Assembly: GCF_026460945.1 (NCBI RefSeq)
Contig: NZ_JAOVZV010000022.1
Location: forward strand, 1-64,000
DNA: 64,000 bases
Reading direction: 5' to 3'
Source of the DNA: Chryseobacterium luquanense
Lineage (GTDB): Bacteria; Bacteroidota; Bacteroidia; Flavobacteriales; Weeksellaceae
Positions 1 to 7,144 of the stretch are shown in pieces. The position numbers and the translations under genes are program-made. A model generated the notes under the pieces. That model saw nothing but the letters and a program-made list of their open reading frames with translations. It did not search any database and had not been told where the DNA came from. Within the stretch, counting starts at the first letter, position 1. Each line of letters opens with the position of its first letter.

Positions 1-20
1 GGGAGAGTAGGTCGCCGCCA
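1..20 (+). rRNA. rrf: 5S ribosomal RNA, 3' end only
   Basis: The first bases (gggagagtag gtcgccgcc) match the conserved 3' part of bacterial 5S rRNA, where the terminal helix closes. A hairpin terminator follows within about 12 bases, as expected at the end of an rRNA operon. The rest of the gene, and presumably 16S and 23S, lie to the left of the window. The exact 3' end is uncertain by one or two bases. Confidence 0.8.
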
Positions 21-31
21 GTTTTTTTTCA

Positions 32-65
32 AACTCCTCAGTCTTATGACTTGAGGAGTTTTTTT
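32..65 (+). terminator. Intrinsic terminator of the rRNA operon
   Basis: A perfect 9-bp stem (aactcctca at 32-40 with tgaggagtt at 52-60) is followed by a T run. It lies directly after the 5S end, so it closes the rRNA operon. Confidence 0.85.
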
Positions 66-758
66 ATGCACTATATTCAAGAATATCATTCATTATACAG
101 AAAAGAATAAATCCTAAAAAATCCTTCCATTTAAGATTCAGTATGACTCTCTTCTTAAATCAAAATCTGAAGGTTAGCTCAAATGAATATCTTTGAAAAT
201 AGAATTTGAGTATGGTATCCTATAAGGGATATCTTTCCAATAAGCAATAAGAATATTCCAGACTTCTTATTTGTATCCTAAACGGATACCTCTCAAATAG
301 GCAACAAGCAGTAAGAATATTCGAAAGCCTAAGTACTACGCCAAGATTCTAGACTCAAAATTATTCATTCATTCATAATACAATCTTTATATTAAGAAAA
401 ATCTTTTTCTCTTAATCACCCAGATAATAATGGAAACTTCGAAATAAAATACAAGAGTTGATGGATGGGGTGGTAGAAACTTATTGTTTAGAGTTAATTC
501 AATATTTTATTTGTCCTTATCAATGTTTATTTTCCACCAGATATACTTAGCGTAAATAAGAACAGTTATATACTTCTTGCAATTGTAATCAACAAATTCA
601 AAAGATTTTTGATAAAACTTTTTTAATGAATTCTTATTTTAATAAAAGACAAATAGATACACTTTATAAAAGTCTCTATACTTTTACTACTGTAAAAATA
701 AATCAAAAAAATAAATGTTATATAATCTAAAAAAAGTTTATACAAAATAGAAATTGAC
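66..758. other. Long AT-rich intergenic region after the rRNA operon
   Basis: I see no convincing coding sequence in these roughly 690 bases. The only structure noted is an imperfect duplication at 214-322, listed separately. The neighbouring gene at 759-1403 points leftwards and ends here. Confidence 0.5.
214..322. repeat. Imperfect tandem duplication with small inverted repeats
   Basis: Two related segments, about 214-261 and 271-322, each contain gtatcc, then a complementary ggata, then a caataag/caacaag stretch, and end in taagaatattc. Within each copy the gtatcc and ggata parts form a short inverted repeat. The copies have diverged. No function is apparent. Confidence 0.4.
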
Positions 759-1403
759 TTAAAATGCAAAAGAATTTATCTTTTGATCACTCATCATAAC
801 TTTTATCAATATATCATGACATCTATTTTTTCCTGTAAGCCGCCATGTTGTAACTAAATTTTCTGAGGAAAACTGTTGCCTAATGATAATAAATTTAAGG
901 TTGTTTTCTTTAAATAGGTTTTCACAATATTGAAGACCTTCTTTATTTGAAACAACAATTTTATATTCTCGTATTTTGTGATTGCTATCGATGAAATTCT
1001 GAAAGTATGTGAGTGAACTTAAAATCAACAAGATTAAAACAGTTCCTAAAAGTGATAGATAAACATATCCTGAACCTAATGCCATTCCTATTGATGCTGT
1101 AGCCCAAATTGTTGTTGCTGTCGTAATTCCGTCGATTTTGTTGTCTCCTTTGAAAATTACTCCTGCGCCAAGAAAACCTATTCCGGTAATAATATTTGCA
1201 GCTAATCGATCTGGGTCCTTAACGCCTATTTTTATGGAAAGAATGGTAAATAGACATGATCCGAAACATACAAGAATAAAAGTTCTTAATCCTGCAGATT
1301 TATTCCTGTATTCTCGTTCTGCGCCGATACATAGACCAAGTAATACTGAAAAGAAAATCAGTAAGAGTTCGTTTTGAATAGAGTGGTCTTTAAGAAAATC
1401 CAT
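759..1403 (-). CDS. MgtC/SapB family membrane protein
   Basis: The protein has 214 residues. Its N-terminal ~130 residues are the MgtC/SapB domain: several membrane segments, an acidic-arginine motif GAEREYRNKSAGLRT near residues 27-41, and the glycine-rich stretch ITGIGFLGAGVI near 73-84, which are the family hallmarks. The C-terminal ~75 residues form a soluble tail. MgtC proteins are linked to growth at low magnesium and to control of F-type ATPase in pathogens; the function of environmental homologues is unsettled. The start is an ATG at 1401-1403. It stands alone, with the rRNA operon downstream and a same-strand regulator upstream with a 40-bp gap. Confidence 0.85.
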   Translation of the reverse strand: MDFLKDHSIQNELLLIFFSVLLGLCIGAEREYRNKSAGLRTFILVCFGSCLFTILSIKIGVKDPDRLAANIITGIGFLGAGVIFKGDNKIDGITTATTIWATASIGMALGSGYVYLSLLGTVLILLILSSLTYFQNFIDSNHKIREYKIVVSNKEGLQYCENLFKENNLKFIIIRQQFSSENLVTTWRLTGKNRCHDILIKVMMSDQKINSFAF

Positions 1404-1443
1404 TTAATAGTTTAATGAAATAAAGTTACGCTAAATTATAATT

Positions 1444-2199
1444 TTAAATCCATTTTAAGTTTGATGCCATTGTACAAGCCTCAGTTGTATTAGAAACGCG
1501 CATTTTTTCAAGAATATTCTGTCTGTGACGATTTACTGTATTAATACTAATGAACAAAATTTCTGCAATTTCTTTACTTTTTTTTCCTTGCTGAATCATT
1601 TTTAAAATTTCTTTTTCACGAAGTGATAGAAAAGTGGAATTTTCAGACTCTGTTTGATGAATAATAGCTCCGTTTGAAGTATTGACAATCATCCCGAAGT
1701 ATGATTGATCCTGAAAGAAATTGAAATGATAGAGGCAAAGTGCCAGTTCCACATTGTTCTGATTAGAATTTGAAAAATAAAACATTTTATGAATCAAAGA
1801 TTGCGAACTATTCAAAATTCTTAATCTGCTCATTACGCAAAAGTCACTGCGTTTTTCAAAGGGAATTGTTTTCATCATCTGAAAAAACTGAAGTTCTAAT
1901 ACATGTTTCTGTAAAATATCTTCGGGATTGAGTTTGTTAAAAAGTTCATCTTCCCAAATGCTTTCAATTTCTTGAGCATCTTTTTTCTGAAAAATCTGTA
2001 ATTCATCCGCCAACTTTCCCGAGTAAATATAACTTCTATTGTTTTTGAGGTCGCTTAAAATAGCAATTCCGTTTTCGAGTTTTGCAAAGTCCTTTCCTGC
2101 TTTTTGCCATTGTTCTAGCTGCAGTTTTTGAATTTCTTCGTTTTTGGAGAAATTTTGTTGCAAAAGATGGTTTTGAAGGTTAGTTTGGATAGCTTTCAT
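1444..2199 (-). CDS. LuxR-type helix-turn-helix transcriptional regulator
   Basis: The 251-residue protein ends in a classical LuxR/GerE DNA-binding domain (residues ~188-251). It contains LSLREKEILKMIQQGKKSKE, then a SINTVNRHRQNILEKM recognition helix. The N-terminal ~180 residues look like a PAS-type sensor domain of the sort common in flavobacterial LuxR proteins, but no cofactor-binding residues can be assigned. There is no receiver domain, so it is not a classical response regulator. It lies just upstream of the MgtC gene in the same direction, but nothing shows that it regulates that gene. Ligand and targets are unknown. Confidence 0.8.
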   Translation of the reverse strand: MKAIQTNLQNHLLQQNFSKNEEIQKLQLEQWQKAGKDFAKLENGIAILSDLKNNRSYIYSGKLADELQIFQKKDAQEIESIWEDELFNKLNPEDILQKHVLELQFFQMMKTIPFEKRSDFCVMSRLRILNSSQSLIHKMFYFSNSNQNNVELALCLYHFNFFQDQSYFGMIVNTSNGAIIHQTESENSTFLSLREKEILKMIQQGKKSKEIAEILFISINTVNRHRQNILEKMRVSNTTEACTMASNLKWI

Positions 2200-2308
2200 T
2201 TTTAAAATATCATTGTCAATTTTTTTTTCAGAAACATATTCTTTCTAAATCCTTCTTTATTCGGAACTTCTTTAATCATATTTAATAAAAAATGGTTATT
2301 AATCAGTA

Positions 2309-2339
2309 TTGATAATAAAATTCAAAGCCTTTATTTTTG
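2309..2339 (+). promoter_or_regulatory. Bacteroidota-type promoter of the acetyltransferase gene
   Basis: A TTG at 2309-2311, a 20-base spacer and TATTTTTG at 2332-2339 match the Bacteroidota sigma consensus (TTG at -33, TAnnTTTG at -7). It lies 24 bases upstream of the ATG at 2364. Confidence 0.6.
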
Positions 2340-2363
2340 TTTTGTTATTAATGTAAAAATACA

Positions 2364-2924
2364 ATGAATAATCTGAACGAAAAACAAAAAATGCTTTCTG
2401 GTGAATTATATGATGCAGGTGATGCCACTTTAATTGAGGAAAGGAAACTATGTAAAGATTTGTGTTTCGAATACAACCATCTATTACCATCTAAAATTGA
2501 AGAAAGAAAAAGCATAATTAAAAATCTTTTCGGGAAAACAACAGATAAATTTCTTATCGAACAACCATTTTACTGTGATTACGGTTACAATATAGAGATT
2601 GGTGAAAATTTTTATACCAATCACAATGTCATTATACTTGACTGTGCAAAAGTGACTTTTGGTGATAATGTATTCATCGCTCCCAACTGTGGATTTTATA
2701 CAGCAGGACATCCTTTAGATGTAGAAAAAAGAAACAAGGGTCTGGAAGACGCAAAACCCATCATAGTTGGAAACAATGTTTGGATTGGCGGTGGTTGTAC
2801 CATTCTTCCCGGCGTTACCATTGGTGATAATACTGTAATTGGCGCAGGAAGTTTGGTTACGAAAGATATTCCTGCAAATGTTCTGGCTTTCGGAAATCCA
2901 TGTAAAGTCATTCGGGAAATTTAG
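2364..2924 (+). CDS. Sugar O-acetyltransferase (maltose/galactoside acetyltransferase type)
   Basis: This 186-residue protein has the usual length of the Maa/LacA family. It starts with the Mac domain (MLSGELYDAGDATL... around residues 10-50), then left-handed beta-helix hexapeptide repeats with the catalytic histidine in TAGHPLD (~112-118). The motif VWIGGGCTILPGVTIG follows, and it ends with the typical FGNPCKVIREI. Such enzymes transfer acetyl from acetyl-CoA to sugar hydroxyls, probably to detoxify non-metabolised sugars. The exact sugar cannot be told. A clear promoter precedes it and it appears monocistronic. Confidence 0.88.
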   Translation: MNNLNEKQKMLSGELYDAGDATLIEERKLCKDLCFEYNHLLPSKIEERKSIIKNLFGKTTDKFLIEQPFYCDYGYNIEIGENFYTNHNVIILDCAKVTFGDNVFIAPNCGFYTAGHPLDVEKRNKGLEDAKPIIVGNNVWIGGGCTILPGVTIGDNTVIGAGSLVTKDIPANVLAFGNPCKVIREI

Positions 2925-3010
2925 AATCTTTTAAATTCACATTGGTATTCTGATTTAGGATATTAAAAATAATAATCAGTGAGATCAAATGTAATATTTA
3001 AATATAAGAA

Positions 3011-3661
3011 ATGAAAAAAATAATATCTGCGTCTTTTATAGTTTTATCTTTTTTCGAAGAACTGAAAGCTCAATCTTTAGAAAAAATGACATGGTTCAAT
3101 GAGCCTTCTCAATGGGAAATCAAAGATAAAAAACTTATAATGACCGTGACTCCTCAAAGCGATTACTGGCGAATTTCACATTATGATTTTACGGTTGATG
3201 ATGCCCCATTTTATTATTCCACCTATGGAGGAGAATTTGAAACGAAAGTGAAAATTACAGGTGATTACAAAGCCCGTTTTGACCAAATGGGATTGATGCT
3301 GAGAATTGATGAGCAAAATTATATTAAAGCAGGAGTGGAGTTTGTAGATGGAAAATTTAATTTAAGTACCGTTGTAACCCATAAAACCAGCGATTGGAGT
3401 GTAATTGTTTTAGATAAGACGCCACCTTTTGTCTGGATAAAAGCAGTTCGTAGATTGGATGCAGTTGAGATTTTTTATTCATTTGATGATAAAGAATATG
3501 TGATGATGAGAAATGCTTATCTGCAAGACAATATTCCCGTTAAAGTGGGTTTCATGGCGGCAAGTCCGGATGGAAATGGTTTTAAAGCAACCTTTGAAAA
3601 TTTTTCGGTAAAGCATCTTCCGGATCAGCGTCGTTTGGAATGGCTGAAAAAGAATCAATAA
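3011..3661 (+). CDS. Secreted DUF1349 (concanavalin-like fold) protein
   Basis: The 216-residue protein begins with a signal peptide (about residues 1-20, ending near LKAQ). The rest fits DUF1349, a beta-sandwich family: EKMTWFNEPSQWEIKDKKL at the start, the central KARFDQMGLMLRIDEQNYIKAGVEF and the C-terminal VGFMAASPDGNGFKATFENF. Members are thought to bind or act on carbohydrate because of the lectin-like fold, but no activity is established. It is followed by a strong terminator and has an 86-bp gap from the acetyltransferase, so it may be read from the same or its own promoter. Confidence 0.8.
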   Translation: MKKIISASFIVLSFFEELKAQSLEKMTWFNEPSQWEIKDKKLIMTVTPQSDYWRISHYDFTVDDAPFYYSTYGGEFETKVKITGDYKARFDQMGLMLRIDEQNYIKAGVEFVDGKFNLSTVVTHKTSDWSVIVLDKTPPFVWIKAVRRLDAVEIFYSFDDKEYVMMRNAYLQDNIPVKVGFMAASPDGNGFKATFENFSVKHLPDQRRLEWLKKNQ

Positions 3662-3666
3662 TCATA

Positions 3667-3700
3667 AAACTCTCAGATTGATTCTGAGAGTTTATTTTTA
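3667..3700 (+). terminator. Intrinsic terminator after the DUF1349 gene
   Basis: A perfect 11-bp stem (aaactctcaga at 3667-3677, tctgagagttt at 3683-3693) with a 5-base loop is followed by attttta. It begins 6 bases after the stop codon. Confidence 0.85.
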
Positions 3701-3780
3701 GGAGCCGGGAACCTGCTCTTCACTGTATCTTTTGCTACACTTCGTTCCACAAAAGGATGTCGTTGCGATCAGGGCTAAAT
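3700..3780. repeat. Possible dispersed intergenic repeat with gagccggga motif
   Basis: This GC-richer stretch starts with ggagccgggaacc, and a core gagccggga recurs in inverted orientation at about 60064-60075 in this window. I recognise such elements as recurrent between genes in Chryseobacterium-like genomes, but only the short core is shared here, so the call is tentative. Confidence 0.35.
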
Positions 3781-3845
3781 TTTTCGTTATACTTACAAAT
3801 TTTTGCAGATCATAGACATTAACCTTAATCTTAATCTTAGCCTTT

Positions 3846-5846
3846 CTATCCTATCAAATCCAAAAACTGTTGTTCATCCAAGATCGTAATCGTACCGATA
3901 TCCTGAGCTTTTTTCAGTTTACTTCCTGCTTTTTCGCCAACAATAAGATAATTCAGATTCTTTGAAACGGCAGAAATATTTTTACCGTTGTGCTTTTCAA
4001 CCATTTCTTCGGCAGATTCTCTTGTAAAAAGAGATAATTTTCCTGTAAACAAAAATGTTTTTCCTTCTAAAACATTAGATAAAACTTCATTCGTATTTTC
4101 GCCTTTCTCTAGCTGAACTCCGTAAGATTTTAATCGTTCAAGCATTAAGATATTTTCAGAATTATTGAAGAAATCTACAATACTTACTGCGATTTTCATC
4201 CCAATATCTTCAACCTGACACAATTCTTCTGCAGTTGCATTTTTCAAATCGTCAATCGTGTTGAAATTTTTCACTAATTTTTTAGCAACGGTTTCTCCGA
4301 CGTGTTTAATTCCGATTCCGAATAAAACTTTCTCAAAAGCAATTTCTTTTGATTTTTCAATTCCGTCTATGATATTTTGAGCAGATTTTTCAGCCATTCT
4401 TTCAAGCGGCAGAAGTTGTTCTTTTGTTAAAGCATAAAAGTCTGCAGGATTTTCAATCAGCCGTTCTTTATAAAGCTGTTCAATCGTTTCGCTTCCTAAG
4501 TTATCAATATTTAAAGCCTTCCTAGAAACGTAATGAATCATTCTTCCCACAACTTGTGGTGGACAATGTAAATCATTCGGACAAAAATGGATTGCCTGAT
4601 CTTCTACTTTTACCAATTCAGTTCCACATTCCGGACAGTTCTTGATATATTCTAATTCTTTGCTTTCGGAAGTTCTTTTCTCAGTATTTACGCCAACAAT
4701 TTTTGGTATAATTTCACCTCCTTTTTCTACATACACAAAATCATTTTCATGTAAATCGAGTTTTTTGATAATATCTTCATTATGCAAAGAAGCTCTTTTT
4801 ACAATCGTTCCAGCTAATAAAATAGGCTTCAGATTGGCAACAGGAGTAATAGCGCCCGTTCTACCAACCTGGTAAGAAACACTTTGTAATTCGGTTTCTA
4901 CTTTTTCGGCTTTAAATTTATAAGCCATTGCCCAACGTGGGGATTTTGCAGTGTAACCAAGCTGTCTTTGTTGTTTTAAAGAGTTTACTTTTAAGACAAT
5001 TCCATCAATTTCAAAAGGTAAATTGTGTCTTTCAACATCCCAAAAATTGATAAATTCTTTTATTTCGTCTAAAGTTTTACACAATTTTGCCTGATTGGAA
5101 ATTTTGAAACCCCAATCTTGAGCTTTATGCAGCAATTCCCAATGAGATTCTGCAGGAACTTCACCTGAAACAAACTGATAAAGAACTGATGAAAGTCTGC
5201 GTTTTCTTACTTCACCGCTGTCCTGCATTTTTAAACTTCCGCTTGCTGTATTTCTTGGATTCATAAAAGGATCAAGACCATCTTCTTCACGGAGTTTATT
5301 AATTTTTTCGAAATTTTTTCTCGTTAAATAAATTTCACCTCTCATAAAAAAACTTTCAGGAAAATCTCCTGTCAGTTTTAGCGGAATATCTGAAATTGTG
5401 CGAACATTTGCTGTAATTTCATCTCCTTGAAATCCGTCGCCACGAGTTACGGCTTGTGTCAGCTTTCCGTTTTCGTAAAGGATAGAAATCGAAGCACCAT
5501 CATATTTTAACTCAGCAACAAATTCTACGGGTTCATCAATTGTTTTGATGATACGTTTCTCCCAGTCTTCCAAATCATCAAAATCGTAAGAATTATCCAG
5601 AGAATACATTCTGAACTGATGCTGAATAGTCGGGAAAATCTTTGTAACTCCACCACCAACACGAATTGTAGGTGAATTATCATCGTGATATTCCGGATAT
5701 TTTCCTTCCAAATCCTGAAGCTCTTTTAACAGAAGATCAAATTCCATATCAGAAATAGTCGACTCATCCAAAAGATAATAGTTTTCGTTATGCTGATGAA
5801 GTTCTTTTCTTAATTGCTCAATTTTATGCTGAATGTTTTCGGACAT
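3846..5846 (-). CDS. ligA: NAD-dependent DNA ligase LigA
   Basis: The protein has 666 residues, the usual LigA length. In order it has the Ia/adenylation domain with the active-site lysine in KYDG (Lys114), the OB domain, a four-cysteine zinc finger (CPECG near 405 and CPNDLHC near 425), helix-hairpin-helix repeats (FGIGIKHVGE, VEDIGMKIA) and a C-terminal BRCT domain (~590-666, GKTFLFTGKL). It seals nicks in duplex DNA using NAD and is essential for replication and repair. It is transcribed alone, and the genes on both sides point away from or towards it on the other strand. All expected motifs are intact. Confidence 0.97.
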   Translation of the reverse strand: MSENIQHKIEQLRKELHQHNENYYLLDESTISDMEFDLLLKELQDLEGKYPEYHDDNSPTIRVGGGVTKIFPTIQHQFRMYSLDNSYDFDDLEDWEKRIIKTIDEPVEFVAELKYDGASISILYENGKLTQAVTRGDGFQGDEITANVRTISDIPLKLTGDFPESFFMRGEIYLTRKNFEKINKLREEDGLDPFMNPRNTASGSLKMQDSGEVRKRRLSSVLYQFVSGEVPAESHWELLHKAQDWGFKISNQAKLCKTLDEIKEFINFWDVERHNLPFEIDGIVLKVNSLKQQRQLGYTAKSPRWAMAYKFKAEKVETELQSVSYQVGRTGAITPVANLKPILLAGTIVKRASLHNEDIIKKLDLHENDFVYVEKGGEIIPKIVGVNTEKRTSESKELEYIKNCPECGTELVKVEDQAIHFCPNDLHCPPQVVGRMIHYVSRKALNIDNLGSETIEQLYKERLIENPADFYALTKEQLLPLERMAEKSAQNIIDGIEKSKEIAFEKVLFGIGIKHVGETVAKKLVKNFNTIDDLKNATAEELCQVEDIGMKIAVSIVDFFNNSENILMLERLKSYGVQLEKGENTNEVLSNVLEGKTFLFTGKLSLFTRESAEEMVEKHNGKNISAVSKNLNYLIVGEKAGSKLKKAQDIGTITILDEQQFLDLIG

Positions 5847-6071
5847 GGGTTTTTTATCTTTTCAACAAAAATAATAAGTATTGCGGAGAAAATGGCGATT
5901 AAAATTAAGATTAAATTCAAGAAATGTTTAAATTCATTTTAAAGCTAATCAGGAATCTCTTTCTACCTTTGCGCTCAAATCTATTTATATCATTATCTTG
6001 TTTTAAATTTCAGTTTTAAAACAGATTTCATTCTAACTGAAAAAATAATAATGCAGAAGAATAATTAAATT

Positions 6072-6818
6072 ATGAAAAAGTTTATCTTAGGGTTTGCAGT
6101 TTTAACGACAGCTTTTATGAATGCACAAACTCAAATTATCGCACACAGAGGTTATTTTCAAACCAATCCTCCAACAACAGAAAATTCTATCAAAGCGTTA
6201 GAGAATGCTCAGAAATTAAAAATCTATGGAGCTGAGTTTGACGTGAGAATGACGAAAGATGGGGTTTTGGTTATCAATCATGACGAACATCACGGTAAAA
6301 TGATTATTGAAGAAACCGATTTTAAAGAATTGGAAAAATTAAAACTTTCAAATGGTGAAAAGCTTCCAACCTTAAAAGATTATTTGAAACAAGGGAAGAA
6401 AGACAAATCTTTGAAGCTAATAATCGAAATTAAACCGATTAAATCTCAGGAAAAAGAAAATGAGATTGTGGCAAAAACCATTAAAATGGTGAAAGATATG
6501 AAGCTTGAATCTCAAAGCGAATTTATCTCGTTTAGCTTAAATATCTGTAAGGAAATTAAAAATATTGAACCTAAATTTAAAGTTCAATATCTGAATGGAG
6601 AATTATCTCCTGAGCAAATCAAGAATGAAAATTTAGACGGCTTGGATTATCATTTCAGTGTTTTTCAGAAAAATCCAACTTGGATTTCGGAAGCAAAAGC
6701 TTTGGGATTAATTACCAATTCCTGGACTGTAAATGATATGAAAGTTTACGAAGAATTGAAAGCTCAAGGAATTGCATTTATTACCACCAATATTCCGGAT
6801 CAGCTGAAAGGGAAATAA
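6072..6818 (+). CDS. Secreted glycerophosphodiester phosphodiesterase
   Basis: The 248-residue protein has an N-terminal signal peptide ending near NAQT. It has the GDPD motif HRGYFQTNPPTTENS (residues ~25-39) with the catalytic His-Arg and Glu, followed by AEFDVRMTKDGVLVINHDE (metal-binding Glu/Asp and second catalytic His). The TIM-barrel continues to the C-terminal NSWTVND. It hydrolyses glycerophosphodiesters to glycerol-3-phosphate and an alcohol, here in the periplasm or outside. A terminator follows it, so it is a separate unit from the SusC/D operon beginning 326 bp downstream, but the shared theme of phosphoester hydrolysis suggests a common purpose. Confidence 0.9.
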   Translation: MKKFILGFAVLTTAFMNAQTQIIAHRGYFQTNPPTTENSIKALENAQKLKIYGAEFDVRMTKDGVLVINHDEHHGKMIIEETDFKELEKLKLSNGEKLPTLKDYLKQGKKDKSLKLIIEIKPIKSQEKENEIVAKTIKMVKDMKLESQSEFISFSLNICKEIKNIEPKFKVQYLNGELSPEQIKNENLDGLDYHFSVFQKNPTWISEAKALGLITNSWTVNDMKVYEELKAQGIAFITTNIPDQLKGK

Positions 6819-6843
6819 TTAAGCTAAAATAAATTCAAAATAT

Positions 6844-6876
6844 AAATCTGTCTCAAACCGAGGCAGATTTTTTCTT
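6844..6876 (+). terminator. Intrinsic terminator after the glycerophosphodiesterase gene
   Basis: The stem aaatctgtctc (6844-6854) pairs with gaggcagattt (6860-6870) through 11 pairs including one G-T, and a T-rich tail follows. The remaining ~220 bases up to the next promoter hold nothing recognisable. Confidence 0.8.
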
Positions 6877-7120
6877 TAAGTACAGATTATTTTAAATATA
6901 AAATACTTTGTGGTATTTATATGTTATGTTTTATTTTCTCAAGAAAAGACAATAAAGGTATGTGAAAATAAGTCACTATTTATATTAAAATATGTTCATT
7001 GTTTTAATTCGCTGTTAGCTAAAAGTTTATGCAAATTCGTTAATCATAAATTAATATGGTGTTTAAAAATTATTTAAAATATGTTAAAATCCTATTAAAG
7101 TTATGCTCATCATAGCTTTC

Positions 7121-7128
7121 TAATTTTG
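7121..7128 (+). promoter_or_regulatory. Promoter -7 element of the SusC/SusD operon
   Basis: TAATTTTG at 7121-7128 matches TAnnTTTG, 16 bases upstream of the ATG at 7145. The -33 element is weak. No anti-sigma/sigma pair is adjacent, so there is no sign of the usual ECF control of such operons. Confidence 0.5.
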
Positions 7129-7144
7129 CGCAAACAAAAAGTAT

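Noticed and set aside
4642..4875. Rightward frame inside ligA
   Set aside because: Shadow of a conserved gene on the other strand.
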